Of a DNA stretch of 40,881 bases, positions 25,228 through 34,317 are shown one piece after another. Both the position numbers and the translations under genes were made by a program. Position 1 is the first letter of the stretch, and every line of letters begins with the position of its first letter. Source of the DNA: Chitinophagaceae bacterium (GTDB lineage: Bacteria; Bacteroidota; Bacteroidia; Chitinophagales; Chitinophagaceae); contig JAQBNK010000132.1 of NCBI GenBank assembly GCA_028288595.1, forward strand, positions 1 through 40,881. Reading direction: 5' to 3'. The notes below the pieces were generated by a model. The model saw nothing but the letters and a program-made list of their open reading frames with translations. It was not told the origin of the DNA and searched no databases.

Positions 25228-26058
25228 ATGAAAGTTTTTCTTGTTTCGCTTGCTGTCTGCGTTTCAGCAGTTACCATCTCTTTCGGACAATCAGTAAAAA
25301 AAAACATTCAGCTTAGCAAAGGTCAGCAGTTCGAACAGAAATCAGAAACGACCTTAACCATGAGCCAGGAAATGATGGGTCAGAAAATTGATGTAAAAAC
25401 TAAAACGACCAATACCAACTTAATTGAAATTAAAGATGTTTCAGATAATGGATATTCAGTGGCAAGCACGCTAAAAAGAGTTCAGATGAACATGAGCAAC
25501 ATGGGACAGGAAATGACTTTCGATTCAGATAAACCTGCTGACATGAATGGAGAATTAGCAGAAGGTTTTAAAGATCAGATTGGAAAAACAAGCGTTGTTG
25601 TTGTTGACAAAAATGGAATTGTTAAGGAAGTGCAGAATCCGGATACAAAAGATGCGGAAGAGATGAACGCCATAGCTGAACAGGTGGGCAAAAGTTTGAG
25701 TTTCCTTTCCAATTTTCCTGCTGCAGGTGTTAACAGCGGTGCCAGCTGGACAGACTCTGCCTCGTTGGCGGGTGGTAAAACTGTTTCAACCTATACATTA
25801 CAATCCGTACATGGAAATAATGCTGTTGTAAATATTATTTCCTCCGGCGACATGAACCGTGAAATGGAAAGGCAGGGCATGACAATGAAAATGAAACTGA
25901 AAAATAATGTAACAGGAAATTATACTGTTGATCTGTTAACAGGAATTATCAGCAGCAGCAGTATCAATACAAAATCAAATGGCACTATGGAAATGATGGG
26001 ACAATCAATACCATTGTCTATGGAAACTATTGTTATAACTACGCTGGTAAAAAAATGA
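25228..26058 (+). CDS. DUF6263-family exported protein
   Basis: A 276-residue protein with a signal peptide (about 1-20, ending SFGQS). The body is rich in Met, Lys, Thr and Asn beta-strand-like segments (QKSETTLTMSQEMMGQKIDV, then DVSDNGYSVASTLKRVQMNM), with ASWTDSASL in the second half, as in DUF6263 proteins of Bacteroidota. The function is unknown. It ends in its own terminator. Confidence 0.75.
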   Translation: MKVFLVSLAVCVSAVTISFGQSVKKNIQLSKGQQFEQKSETTLTMSQEMMGQKIDVKTKTTNTNLIEIKDVSDNGYSVASTLKRVQMNMSNMGQEMTFDSDKPADMNGELAEGFKDQIGKTSVVVVDKNGIVKEVQNPDTKDAEEMNAIAEQVGKSLSFLSNFPAAGVNSGASWTDSASLAGGKTVSTYTLQSVHGNNAVVNIISSGDMNREMERQGMTMKMKLKNNVTGNYTVDLLTGIISSSSINTKSNGTMEMMGQSIPLSMETIVITTLVKK

Positions 26059-26120
26059 GATTTATAAATTAAGGATGGTCCTGGTGTGAATGGTACCTCC
26101 TGTTTTGATTACAGGGTAAT

Positions 26121-26166
26121 AACAGCCCTTACTATAATTGAATAGATCAATTTGGTAAGGGTTGTT
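26121..26166 (+). terminator. Terminator of the DUF6263 gene
   Basis: AACAGCCCTTAC (26121-26132) pairs with GTAAGGGTTGTT (26155-26166), 12 bp with one G-U, followed by TGTTTTTAG. The loop itself contains the complementary words AATTG and CAATT. The next gene is convergent. Confidence 0.78.
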
Positions 26167-26179
26167 TGTTTTTAGCATT

Positions 26180-27436
26180 TTATTCATGAGAATAACTCCT
26201 TGCAATAGCATTTGCAGCGATCCACCCGCTTGTCCACGCATGTTGAAAATTGAACCCCCCGGTTACTCCATCAACGTCCATGATTTCGCCGCCAAAAAAC
26301 AGGCCTTCTATTATTTTACTTTGCATGGTATTAGGATCGATCTCCGAAAGTTTAATTCCGCCTGCGGTAACAAACTCTTCTTTGAACGTTGTCTTTCCTT
26401 TTACATTAAATGCCTGGGCAGTTAAATTCGTGATCAAACTATTTTGAAACCTGGATGAAAGTTCTGACCACCGGACTTCATTATTTATTCCACACAATTG
26501 CAAAAAATAAAGCCACAGTCTATTTGGCAAACCAAAAGGATTTTTTGAATTCATTTTTTGATTACCCATTTGCTGGCGTATCATTGTCCATCGATTCCTT
26601 AATTGATTTTCGTTTTCATGAATCCAGTTAACTATTGCGGTAAATTCATACTTTTTTTCAGCCAGTTCTTTTGCGCCCCAGGCCGATAATTTTAAAATAG
26701 CCGGACCACTTAATCCCCAATGAGTAATCAGTAACGGTCCATCTTCCAGGAGCTTACTTCCTGCGATCTTTACTATTACATTCTCAACACTTATTCCCAT
26801 TAACTGTGTAATGGTATTACCCAATAAATTAAAAGTAAACAGCGAAGGAACCGGTTCTTCAATTGAATGGCCAAGTTGATTTATCCAACCGTATTGTAAT
26901 GCTTTAGGAAAGCCGCCACAACCAAGAAATAAATAATCTGATTCTATAAATTGTGAATCTGTAAAATGAATTTTAAATGCTCTTTCATTTTCGCTCTTCG
27001 ATTTTCGATTTTCGATTTCACTAACGGCTCTGTTCATTAAAACTTCTACACCGTATTGGTTTGCTTCTCTCAAAAGGCAATCTATAATTGTTTGAGAAGT
27101 ATTTGTTTCAGGAAACATTCTTCCATCACTTTCGGTTTTCAACCCCACTCCTCTTTCTTCAAACCATTCAATTGTATTTTTTGGATGGAATTGATGAAAA
27201 GCTTTCTTTAAAAAAATTTTACCCCTGGGATATCGTTTTATTAATTCTTCTATTTCAAAGCATGCATGAGTAACATTGCATCTCCCCCCACCGCTAACTT
27301 TTACTTTTGATAAAAGCTTTCCTGTTTTCTCCACAAGAATAACATGCAATGCAGAGTTCATTCTCGCAGCGTTTACTGCGCAAAAAAACCCCGCTGCGCC
27401 GCCTCCTATAACAACTAAAGTTTTTTGTTTTACCAT
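26180..27436 (-). CDS. NAD(P)/FAD-dependent oxidoreductase (BaiN/HI0933 family)
   Basis: A 418-residue flavoprotein. The N-terminal dinucleotide-binding motif is VVIGGGAAGFFCA, followed by the family motifs KVKVSGGGRCNVTH and GRMFPETNTS, and near the C-terminus the second FAD contact GLFFGGEIMDVDGVTGGFNFQ (key part GEIMDVDGVTGG). The physiological substrate is unknown. The start MVKQKTLVVIGGG at 27436 is used instead of 27481 because the extra 15 codons lie inside an inverted repeat element and push the beta-alpha-beta motif away from the N-terminus. Confidence 0.9.
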   Translation of the reverse strand: MVKQKTLVVIGGGAAGFFCAVNAARMNSALHVILVEKTGKLLSKVKVSGGGRCNVTHACFEIEELIKRYPRGKIFLKKAFHQFHPKNTIEWFEERGVGLKTESDGRMFPETNTSQTIIDCLLREANQYGVEVLMNRAVSEIENRKSKSENERAFKIHFTDSQFIESDYLFLGCGGFPKALQYGWINQLGHSIEEPVPSLFTFNLLGNTITQLMGISVENVIVKIAGSKLLEDGPLLITHWGLSGPAILKLSAWGAKELAEKKYEFTAIVNWIHENENQLRNRWTMIRQQMGNQKMNSKNPFGLPNRLWLYFLQLCGINNEVRWSELSSRFQNSLITNLTAQAFNVKGKTTFKEEFVTAGGIKLSEIDPNTMQSKIIEGLFFGGEIMDVDGVTGGFNFQHAWTSGWIAANAIARSYSHE

Positions 27437-27442
27437 TTTGCA

Positions 27443-27511
27443 GCCACAAAGACACGAAGGCTCAAAGAAACACAAAGCCATTTAATCTTTGTGCCTTTGC
27501 GCCTTCGTGGC
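27443..27511. repeat. Imperfect palindromic intergenic element (CTTTGTG...GCCTTCGTGGC)
   Basis: The left arm 27443-27477 and right arm 27487-27511 are complementary apart from an about 8-base insertion in the left arm: CACAAAG with CTTTGTG, CAAAG with CTTTG, and CGAAGGC with GCCTTCG. It sits between the flavoprotein start codon and the 3' end of map. Elements of this wording are common between bacterial genes; I treat it as a small repeat element. Confidence 0.7.
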
Positions 27512-27522
27512 AAAGTTTTTTA

Positions 27523-28326
27523 CTAATAATAGGTTGAATTCAAATTATTATTCGCTTTCTCAGCAGCTTCAATAATGCTGTAATCAGAAAGTATGATTGC
27601 TTTATGTTTCTTAATACAAACATCATGTTCAAAATGAACAGAGGGTTTACCATCTTTAGTTCTCACGGTCCATCCATCGTCGGCTGTATATACTTCCTTC
27701 ACTCCCAGGTTAATCATTGGCTCTATGGCAAGAACTAAATTTTCTTTCAATTTCTGCCCTGTTCCTCGCTTACCATAATTGGGAACCTGGGGATCCTCGT
27801 GCATTTGTTTGCCAAGCCCGTGGCCTACCAATTCGCGAACAACTCCATAACCGTATTTCTTCTCAGTGTGTTCCTGTATTGCCGCCGATATATCGCCTAT
27901 CCTGTTCCCCGCCACAGCTTTTTCAATTCCTTTATAGAGCGACTCTTTAGTAACTTTTACTAATTGTATTATTTCTTCACTTGCCTCTCCGATAATAAAA
28001 GTATAAGCATGATCGCCGTGAAAACCATTTTTGTACACTCCTATATCAACTGAAATAATATCCCCTTCTTTTAAAATTGTATTACCGGGAAAACCATGTA
28101 CCACCACATCGTTCACAGATGTGCATGTGTTATAGGGATATCCACGAAAATTTAAGAATGAAGGGACTGCTTTATTATCACGAATAAAATCTGCTGCCAG
28201 CTTATCTATTTGTAAAGTGGTTATACCGGCCTTTAATTCTGCCGCGATCATTGTTAGTGTTTTACTGACAAGCATAGCGCTTTCCTTCAGCAAAGCGATC
28301 TCGGCCTCCGTTTTGTAATGTATCAT
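27523..28326 (-). CDS. map: Type I methionine aminopeptidase
   Basis: A 267-residue metallo-aminopeptidase removing N-terminal Met from nascent proteins. Metal and active-site motifs are in order: NDVVVHGFPG, ISVDIGVYKNGFHGD (two Asp ligands), GHGLGKQMHEDPQVPNYG (His ligand), LAIEPM (Glu) and FEHDVCI (Glu). The start at 28326 (MIHYKTEAEI) is preferred to 28341. It is the last ribosome-related gene of the cluster and is separated from secY by a terminator. Confidence 0.95.
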   Translation of the reverse strand: MIHYKTEAEIALLKESAMLVSKTLTMIAAELKAGITTLQIDKLAADFIRDNKAVPSFLNFRGYPYNTCTSVNDVVVHGFPGNTILKEGDIISVDIGVYKNGFHGDHAYTFIIGEASEEIIQLVKVTKESLYKGIEKAVAGNRIGDISAAIQEHTEKKYGYGVVRELVGHGLGKQMHEDPQVPNYGKRGTGQKLKENLVLAIEPMINLGVKEVYTADDGWTVRTKDGKPSVHFEHDVCIKKHKAIILSDYSIIEAAEKANNNLNSTYY

Positions 28327-28394
28327 TCTCAAATAATTCAAGGGCGTTTAGTATTTCGATTCGGTTTTCAGTATTCGGTTATCGGTTATAAAAA

Positions 28395-28420
28395 AACCTG
28401 CCAGGAAGACCCAACAGGTT
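28395..28420 (-). terminator. Terminator after secY
   Basis: On the minus strand AACCTG and CAGGTT (28415-28420 and 28395-28400) pair around a 14-base loop and are followed by TTTTTTTAT. It suggests that map is not simply read through from secY. Confidence 0.7.
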
Positions 28421-28446
28421 TTTAAAAACATCTCACTTCTATTATA

Positions 28447-29793
28447 TTAATAACTTGCTGGTGTAACTGTTTGTCTGCCTTGCACACGGCCACCTTTCAT
28501 TAATCCATCATATTGACGCATGAGCAAATGTGTTTCTATCTGTTGTAATGTATCCAGTATAACCCCTACCATGATCAGCAATGATGTACCACCGAAGAAA
28601 GTGCTGAAGCCTGATGTAACACCAAGTCTCATCGCAAATCCTGGTAAAATACCTACGAATGCTAAAAAAATAGCACCTGGTAAAGTGATGCGGTCCATGA
28701 TCGCTCCAATATAATCTGCAGTAGGCTGCCCGGGTTTAACACCAGGAATAAAACCATTATTACGCTTGAGATCCTCAGCCATCTGCTTGGGATTAAAAAT
28801 AAGAGCCGTATAAAGGAAGGTAAAACCGATCACCATCACCGCATATACAAGCATGTATAAGTAGTTACTGTGATCACTGAATATTTTAGCAATGCTGTTA
28901 GCAGAGTCCAGGTTAGTAAAAGTGAAAAGGGTAGGAAGAAACATAATCGCCTGTGCGAAAATGATTGGCATAACCCCGGCGCTGTTTACTTTTAAAGGAA
29001 GGAACTGTCTTGCACCCCCAAACTGTTTATTACCAATAATTTGTTTAGCATAGTTAACAGGCACTTTTCGAACACCCTGTACCAAAATGATCAATCCCAT
29101 AATAATGGCGATCAGTATTGCTAATTCAATCAGGAAGATCAATAAGCCACCGCCGCCGCGAACCTGCTTGGCAGTAAACTCCTGGATGATGGATTGTGGT
29201 AAACGGGCAAGGATACCAACCATGATGATGATCGAGGTACCATTACCTAAACCTTTGTCCTGTATTTTTTCACCCAGCCACATTACGAATAATGTACCTG
29301 AGGTTAAAATGATAAGTGTAGAGATAAAGAAGAATGGCTTGTATGCAGGAAGTAAAGCTTCAGCATAACCGGGACCATTTAGAAACGCATAATATGCACC
29401 GGCCTGTAATAAAGTTACCAGTACAGTAAGGTAACGGGTCCATTGATTAATTTTCTTCCTTCCGCTGTCTCCCTCTTTTTGAATTTTTTGCAATTGCGGA
29501 ACCAGGATGGTTGCCAGTTGCATAAAGATGGAAGCAGAAATATAAGGCATGATACCCAGCGCCAGGATAGAAGCCTGCGAAAATGCACCGCCTGCGAAAG
29601 CATCAAACAAACCCAGTAAACCGTTTTTATTGGTCTGGGCTGCAGCAGCCTGTATTTTATTCGGATCGATTCCCGGTAAAACGATGTGGGTACCTAAACG
29701 GTAAACCAGTATTAAAGCAAGTGTTACCGCAATTTTAGAACGCAGCTCATCAATGCTCCATATATTCTTTAAGGTTTGAACGAGTTTTTTCAT
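28447..29793 (-). CDS. secY: Preprotein translocase subunit SecY
   Basis: A 448-residue, 10-helix core of the Sec channel. Family motifs are RLGTHIVLPGID near helix 1, the plug region GLLGLFDAFAGGAFSQASILALGIMPYISASI (key part ALGIMPYISASI), and cytoplasmic loops with GLGNGTS and GGARQFLPLKVN. It follows rplO as in the spc operon, but a hairpin with a short T-run lies in the 147-base gap between them. Confidence 0.97.
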   Translation of the reverse strand: MKKLVQTLKNIWSIDELRSKIAVTLALILVYRLGTHIVLPGIDPNKIQAAAAQTNKNGLLGLFDAFAGGAFSQASILALGIMPYISASIFMQLATILVPQLQKIQKEGDSGRKKINQWTRYLTVLVTLLQAGAYYAFLNGPGYAEALLPAYKPFFFISTLIILTSGTLFVMWLGEKIQDKGLGNGTSIIIMVGILARLPQSIIQEFTAKQVRGGGGLLIFLIELAILIAIIMGLIILVQGVRKVPVNYAKQIIGNKQFGGARQFLPLKVNSAGVMPIIFAQAIMFLPTLFTFTNLDSANSIAKIFSDHSNYLYMLVYAVMVIGFTFLYTALIFNPKQMAEDLKRNNGFIPGVKPGQPTADYIGAIMDRITLPGAIFLAFVGILPGFAMRLGVTSGFSTFFGGTSLLIMVGVILDTLQQIETHLLMRQYDGLMKGGRVQGRQTVTPASY

Positions 29794-29905
29794 TCGGGAA
29801 AAATGTTTTTAAATGGCCTCATGGAATCTTGCCGTTGTAATCTGAGAAAACTACAAGCCCGATTTCACTTTTCTGATATTAATTGATGATACCTTTAAAC
29901 TAAAA

Positions 29906-29923
29906 GACGCATCCTGATGCGTC
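29906..29923 (-). terminator. Hairpin terminator or attenuator between rplO and secY
   Basis: GACGCATC-CT-GATGCGTC forms a compact stem 18 bases after the rplO stop; on the minus strand it is followed by TTTTAGTTT. It may lower expression of secY relative to the ribosomal proteins or mark a transcript end. Confidence 0.6.
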
Positions 29924-29940
29924 CGCAAATATCGTGAAAT

Positions 29941-30390
29941 TTAGCTCAAAATCTCAATATTGCCACCAGCCGCTTCAATGGCTGACTTTGCTTTTTCGCT
30001 GATTGCATTTACTTTAAATACCAGCTTGGCTTTTAGTTCGCCATTACCTAATACTTTCACTTTATCTGTACGGTTTACAAGACCATTGATATATAAATTC
30101 TCCAGTGAAAATTCTGTAAAACCATATTTCTCAGCAAGCTGATCAATCTGGCCCAGGTTAAATACCTTGTATTCTACACGGTTAATATTCTTAAATCCAC
30201 GCTTTGGTATACGACGCTGAATAGGCATCTGGCCTCCTTCGTGTGCATTTTTACGCTGGTAACCGGCACGGCTTTGTCCGCCTTTATTACCTTTTGTAGA
30301 AGTACCACCTTTACCACTCGCCTCACCACGGCCTAAACGTTTTGCTTTGTGTGTTGAACCTTCTGCAGGTTTCAGATTGTGCAGTTTCAT
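29941..30390 (-). CDS. rplO: 50S ribosomal protein L15 (uL15)
   Basis: 149 residues. The Gly-rich N-terminus (RLGRGEASGKGGTSTKGNKG) that threads into the 50S core and the C-terminal globular part (KVLGNGELKAKLVFKVNAISEKA) match uL15. It is followed by a hairpin before secY and preceded by a 125-base spacer that contains a 14-bp inverted repeat. Confidence 0.96.
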   Translation of the reverse strand: MKLHNLKPAEGSTHKAKRLGRGEASGKGGTSTKGNKGGQSRAGYQRKNAHEGGQMPIQRRIPKRGFKNINRVEYKVFNLGQIDQLAEKYGFTEFSLENLYINGLVNRTDKVKVLGNGELKAKLVFKVNAISEKAKSAIEAAGGNIEILS

Positions 30391-30453
30391 GTTGTATTTG
30401 ATTTTAAACTCAGCGGGGAATCACCCCTCGCGTAATATGATGAATGTTAAATG

Positions 30454-30508
30454 TTGAATGCTAAATGCGATGCGAATCAGAATTCAACATTCAACATTTA
30501 GCATTCAA
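30454..30508. repeat. Perfect 14-bp inverted repeat in the rpmD-rplO spacer
   Basis: TTGAATGCTAAATG (30454-30467) is exactly complementary to 30495-30508. Flanking words GAATGTTAAATG and CAACATTC are further degenerate copies. The loop is 27 bases. Confidence 0.72.
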
Positions 30509-30515
30509 AATAATT

Positions 30516-30698
30516 TTAAGCTATTTCTTCCACTATCACCAGGTGGTTCACTTTACGAACCATTCCAAGTATCTGTGGAGTAGCTTCAACTTCTTTAGAA
30601 GCATTCAGCTTCTTTAAACCTAAAGCAAGCAGTGTTAATTTCTGACGCTCAGATCTGTCGATGCCGCTTTTAACTTGTGTGATCTTAATCTTTTTCAT
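30516..30698 (-). CDS. rpmD: 50S ribosomal protein L30 (uL30)
   Basis: 60 residues, the standard bacterial size. The N-terminal [18 protein letters not shown] and the motif [15 protein letters not shown] are typical. The start at 30698 is chosen; seven additional upstream codons in frame are not conserved in the family. It lies between rpsE and rplO as in the spc operon. Confidence 0.95.
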   Translation of the reverse strand: MKKIKITQVKSGIDRSERQKLTLLALGLKKLNASKEVEATPQILGMVRKVNHLVIVEEIA

Positions 30699-30715
30699 AA
30701 AAATAATATCATGGG

Positions 30716-30760
30716 TCATTTGTCATTAGTCATTGACTTATGACTAGTGACTTACTGACT
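30716..30760. repeat. AGTCATT-word inverted repeat upstream of rpmD
   Basis: Repeated words GTCATT/AGTCA followed by complementary TGACT/GTGAC words form an imperfect hairpin (for example TAGTCA with TGACTA). Noncoding. It shares words with the rplF-rplR spacer at 31707-31779. Confidence 0.55.
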
Positions 30761-30765
30761 ATTTT

Positions 30766-31287
30766 TTATCCGTTAAATACTCTCTTCAGTGAAATATTTC
30801 GTGTTTTAGCAATAGTGATCGGCTCACGCAAAAGCGTTAAAGCTTTGATCGTTGCCTTTACCACGTTATGAGGATTAGCAGAACCCAGGCTCTTAGCCAG
30901 TACGTCTGTTACGCCGGCACTCTCGAGCACTGCACGCATACTACCACCGGCAATTACACCAGCTCCATGCGCAGCAGGTTTGATCAATACTTTTGCAGCA
31001 CCTTCTTTTGCCAATTGATCATGAGGAATGGTTCCATGCATGATAGGCACTTTTACAAGGTTCTTCTTAGCATCTTCAATGCCTTTGGTAATTGCTTCCT
31101 GTACTTCTTTTGCTTTACCTAAACCCTGGCCAACTACGCCATTCTCATTTCCTACAACCACTAAAGCAGAGAAGCTGAAAGTACGACCGCCCTTGGTGGT
31201 TTTAACCACGCGATTAATTGTAACTACTTTTTCTTTTAGTTCAACTTCGCCGCCGGCTTTAACCTTATTTACGTTTACTCTAGCCAT
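30766..31287 (-). CDS. rpsE: 30S ribosomal protein S5 (uS5)
   Basis: 173 residues. The double-stranded-RNA-binding N-terminal part ([20 protein letters not shown]) and the C-terminal part with [21 protein letters not shown] and the NPHNVVKAT segment are those of uS5. It lies 29 bases downstream of rplR. Confidence 0.97.
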   Translation of the reverse strand: MARVNVNKVKAGGEVELKEKVVTINRVVKTTKGGRTFSFSALVVVGNENGVVGQGLGKAKEVQEAITKGIEDAKKNLVKVPIMHGTIPHDQLAKEGAAKVLIKPAAHGAGVIAGGSMRAVLESAGVTDVLAKSLGSANPHNVVKATIKALTLLREPITIAKTRNISLKRVFNG

Positions 31288-31316
31288 TTTATAATTACGT
31301 TATTACGTTTTAGAAA

Positions 31317-31667
31317 TTAGAATTGAAGGCCACCTTCTCTTGCACCTTCAGCCACCGCTTTCACACGGCCATGGTACAGGTTACCACCTCTGTCGAAAAC
31401 CACTGCAGTTATTCCAAGCTCTTTAGCCTTAAGTGCAACAGCAGCGCCAACAAGTTTGCTTTTTTCAACTTTAGGAGCTTTCTGTGCAGCGATATCTTTA
31501 TCTCTTGAAGATGAAGCAGCCAGTGTAACGCCGGAGACATCATCTATTATCTGCGCATAAATTTCCATGTTGCTTCTGAAAACAGATAAGCGCGGTTTAG
31601 TATTCGTTCCTGCAACTTTCTTGCGGATACGATACCTGATCTTCTGCCTTCTTAATAATTTGTCCAT
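31317..31667 (-). CDS. rplR: 50S ribosomal protein L18 (uL18)
   Basis: 116 residues. The basic N-terminus ([16 protein letters not shown]) and [18 protein letters not shown], followed by the C-terminal [26 protein letters not shown], are typical of this 5S rRNA-binding protein. Confidence 0.97.
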   Translation of the reverse strand: MDKLLRRQKIRYRIRKKVAGTNTKPRLSVFRSNMEIYAQIIDDVSGVTLAASSSRDKDIAAQKAPKVEKSKLVGAAVALKAKELGITAVVFDRGGNLYHGRVKAVAEGAREGGLQF

Positions 31668-31706
31668 CTTATTTTATTTTTCGGTCCCGATACTGCCGGG
31701 TATTAT

Positions 31707-31779
31707 AAGTCATTTGTTATTTGTCATTAAGTCATTTGTCCCAGTCACTTATTGACTTCTGACTAATGACTTACCGACT
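31707..31779. repeat. AAGTCATT-word inverted repeat in the rplF-rplR spacer
   Basis: The left part has three copies of a GTCATT-like word and the right part three copies of TGACTT-like words; AAGTCATT pairs exactly with AATGACTT. Noncoding spacer of 114 bases. Confidence 0.55.
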
Positions 31780-31781
31780 AA

Positions 31782-32336
31782 TTATTTACCTGCCGCTTTA
31801 CCAGCTTTTCTTCTAACTATCTCATCGCTGTAACGAACACCTTTTCCTTTGTATGGTTCAGGTTTACGTAATCCGCGAATTTTTGCAGCAACCTGCCCGA
31901 TTAATTGTTTGTCGATTCCTTCCAGGTTGATCTTAGGATTTTGTCCTTTCTCAGTAACTGTAGCAACTTTCATTTCTTTTGGAATCTCAAAAACGATATT
32001 GTGAGAATATCCTAAAGAAAGATCGAGTACATTACCCTGGTTAGAAGCTTTATAACCCACACCCACTAATTCCAGCTGCTTAGTATATCCTTCTGTAACA
32101 CCTTTCACTAAATTGGAAAGAATAGAACGGTATAAACCATGCATCGCACGGTGACGAATTTGTTCAGTTGGTCTTTTTACATTGATCTCGTTGCCATTTA
32201 CTTCAACTATAATATCCCTGTCGATCAATTGAGTTAATTCGCCTTTAGGTCCTTTAACGGTGATCACATTTTCTTTTCCAACAGTTACAGTAACACCGTT
32301 GGGAATTACTACTGGTTGTTTACCTATTCGAGACAT
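31782..32336 (-). CDS. rplF: 50S ribosomal protein L6 (uL6)
   Basis: 184 residues. MSRIGKQPVVIPNGV at the start, KGPKGELTQ, and the C-terminal signature KPEPYKGKGVRYSDE mark uL6, which binds the sarcin-ricin loop region. It lies between rpsH and rplR as expected. Confidence 0.97.
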   Translation of the reverse strand: MSRIGKQPVVIPNGVTVTVGKENVITVKGPKGELTQLIDRDIIVEVNGNEINVKRPTEQIRHRAMHGLYRSILSNLVKGVTEGYTKQLELVGVGYKASNQGNVLDLSLGYSHNIVFEIPKEMKVATVTEKGQNPKINLEGIDKQLIGQVAAKIRGLRKPEPYKGKGVRYSDEIVRRKAGKAAGK

Positions 32337-32428
32337 ACGATGTACGTTTTATATTCTTGTTACGTTCCAGGCCGGTCAGCTCCGTACAACAAAGCTTAAT
32401 GTACCAGGAACAAGTTTGTTTCTTTTTA

Positions 32429-32827
32429 TTAAGCAATGAAGCAAAGTACTTCACCACCTACATTTTCAGCTTTCGCTTGTTTATCGGTCATCACACCTTT
32501 AGATGTGCTTACGATAGCAACTCCCAAACCGTTAATTACCCTGCGGAAATCAGCAGGCTTGGAATACTGGCGAAGACCAGGACGGCTGATCCTTTCCAGT
32601 GAACGGATAGCGGGTTGTTTTGTAGCAGCATCATATTTCAATGCTATCTTAATAAGTCCCTGCTTATTATCATCCTCAAATTTGTATTTAAGGATATAAC
32701 CCTGATCATACAAAATCTCAGTAATACGCTTCTTCAGATTAGAAGCAGGTATTTCCACAATTCTGTGACCAGCTAATTGCGCATTTCTAACGCGAGTAAG
32801 GAAATCTGCTATAGGATCAGTTACCAT
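32429..32827 (-). CDS. rpsH: 30S ribosomal protein S8 (uS8)
   Basis: 132 residues. The N-terminal VTDPIADFLTRVRNA and C-terminal GLGVAIVSTSKGVMTDKQAK are uS8 signatures. In other bacteria S8 is the translational repressor of the spc operon; no S8 target hairpin was identified here. Confidence 0.97.
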   Translation of the reverse strand: MVTDPIADFLTRVRNAQLAGHRIVEIPASNLKKRITEILYDQGYILKYKFEDDNKQGLIKIALKYDAATKQPAIRSLERISRPGLRQYSKPADFRRVINGLGVAIVSTSKGVMTDKQAKAENVGGEVLCFIA

Positions 32828-32932
32828 ATTTTTTGCCCTCCTACGTCCCGTTGTTACACGGAATAATTGGAAAAGTTTAAGTTTAAAATTTGTTTCAATG
32901 ACTCATTATTATCCAATGACTCACTGTATTTT

Positions 32933-33202
32933 TTACCAGCTTGCTTTTTTTACGCCTGGTATCTTACCTGCCAGCGCCATATCACGGAAAGCGATCCTTG
33001 AGAGACCGAAATGCCTGATATAACCTCTTGGACGGCCCGATAACTGGCAACGATTTTTCAACCGGACAGGGGAAGAATTTTTTGGTAGTGCATCCAGTCC
33101 TGCACGATCACCTGCAGCTTTCAGTTCTGCACGTTTTGTTGCATACTGGGCTACCATTCTTTCCCGTTTTCTTTGCCTGGCTTTTACTGATTCTTTTGCC
33201 AT
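32933..33202 (-). CDS. rpsN: 30S ribosomal protein S14 (uS14), zinc-free type
   Basis: 89 residues. Contains [26 protein letters not shown]. The CxxC...CxxC zinc ribbon of short S14 is absent (a single Cys remains), so this is the longer C-minus form. It lies 62 bases downstream of rplE. Confidence 0.96.
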   Translation of the reverse strand: MAKESVKARQRKRERMVAQYATKRAELKAAGDRAGLDALPKNSSPVRLKNRCQLSGRPRGYIRHFGLSRIAFRDMALAGKIPGVKKASW

Positions 33203-33203
33203 A

Positions 33204-33255
33204 GTTGATAATTTCTAATTTCTAAATTCTAAATCATAGAATTTAGATTTCGTAT
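33204..33255. repeat. TAAATTCTAAAT-word inverted repeats between rplE and rpsN
   Basis: TCTAAATTCT (33221-33230) pairs exactly with AGAATTTAGA (33238-33247) with a 7-base loop, and AATTCTAAAT pairs with a second ATTTAGAATT downstream, giving alternative hairpins. The same words occur at 11317-11371. Confidence 0.7.
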
Positions 33256-33264
33256 TTAGAATTA

Positions 33265-33843
33265 TTAATTTTCGTTTTCTTTTTTCATGTTCTTAAATGG
33301 CATCCCCAGTTCCTTCAACAGTTCGTAAGCTTCTTCGTTTGTTTGCGCAGTAGTTACTAATGTGATGTCCATACCGGTGATCTTAGTGATCTTATCGATA
33401 TCCATTTCAGCGAAGATGATCTGCTCGGTAACACCCAATGTGTAGTTACCACGGCCATCAAACGCCTTATCAGAAATACCTTTAAAATCCCGAACACGAG
33501 GTAAAGCCACCGACACTAACCTGTCAAGAAACTCGAACATTTTTTCACCGCGTAAAGTAACTCTTGCGCCTATCGGCATTCCTTTACGAAGTTTAAAGTT
33601 AGAGATGTCCTTTTTAGAATGTGTTGCTACAGCTTTCTGACCCGTGATAGTTGTCAACTCTTCAAGAGCTACATCAATCAATTTCTTGTCAGTTACTGCA
33701 CCATTCACACCACGGTTAATACAGATCTTCTCCAGTTTAGGAGCCTGCATTACACTCTTGTAACCAAATTTTTTCATCAGGGCAGGTACAACTTCTGATT
33801 TGTACTTATCTGCTAACCTGGGAGTATATTTTGCGGTACTCAT
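33265..33843 (-). CDS. rplE: 50S ribosomal protein L5 (uL5)
   Basis: 192 residues. [40 protein letters not shown] and [17 protein letters not shown] are characteristic of this 5S rRNA-binding protein. The start overlaps the rplX stop codon (TAATG on the minus strand), implying translational coupling. Confidence 0.97.
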   Translation of the reverse strand: MSTAKYTPRLADKYKSEVVPALMKKFGYKSVMQAPKLEKICINRGVNGAVTDKKLIDVALEELTTITGQKAVATHSKKDISNFKLRKGMPIGARVTLRGEKMFEFLDRLVSVALPRVRDFKGISDKAFDGRGNYTLGVTEQIIFAEMDIDKITKITGMDITLVTTAQTNEEAYELLKELGMPFKNMKKENEN

Positions 33844-34181
33844 TACTTAACGGTTTCCCCGGATTTTTTAAATACACGAACTAATTTACCATTCTCGCGG
33901 CTGCGCTTCGCTTTAGAACCGGTGCCACTTTTTGCATCCCAAAGCATAACATTACTGATATGGATCGGAGCTTCTTTTTTTACAATACCGCCCTTGGTAT
34001 TCTGGGCAGAAGGCTTGGTGTGTTTGGTAATGATGTTCACTCCTTCAACCAGCACGCGGGCTTCTTCAGGCATAACCTGTAAAACCTTGCGGGCCTTCTT
34101 GGGATCTTTATCATCGCCGGCGATCACCACTACGTTGTCGCCTTTTTTGATATTGTATTTTGCTTTAAATCTGTTGCTCAT
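33843..34181 (-). CDS. rplX: 50S ribosomal protein L24 (uL24)
   Basis: 112 residues. The KOW motif is [18 protein letters not shown], followed by [11 protein letters not shown] and [17 protein letters not shown]. It initiates 50S assembly. It overlaps rplE by one base. Confidence 0.96.
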   Translation of the reverse strand: MSNRFKAKYNIKKGDNVVVIAGDDKDPKKARKVLQVMPEEARVLVEGVNIITKHTKPSAQNTKGGIVKKEAPIHISNVMLWDAKSGTGSKAKRSRENGKLVRVFKKSGETVK

Positions 34182-34317
34182 TGTAATTTTTTTATTGGAG
34201 TCAACTTATGTTCTTTATTCAACTTCTGTTGTGTCACACCCTTCGACTTCCAGTCCTTTATTCAGCTTTGGGCGGCGAAGGTACAATTTTCATTCTTCGC
34301 ACAGCCTTAATTCAGTG

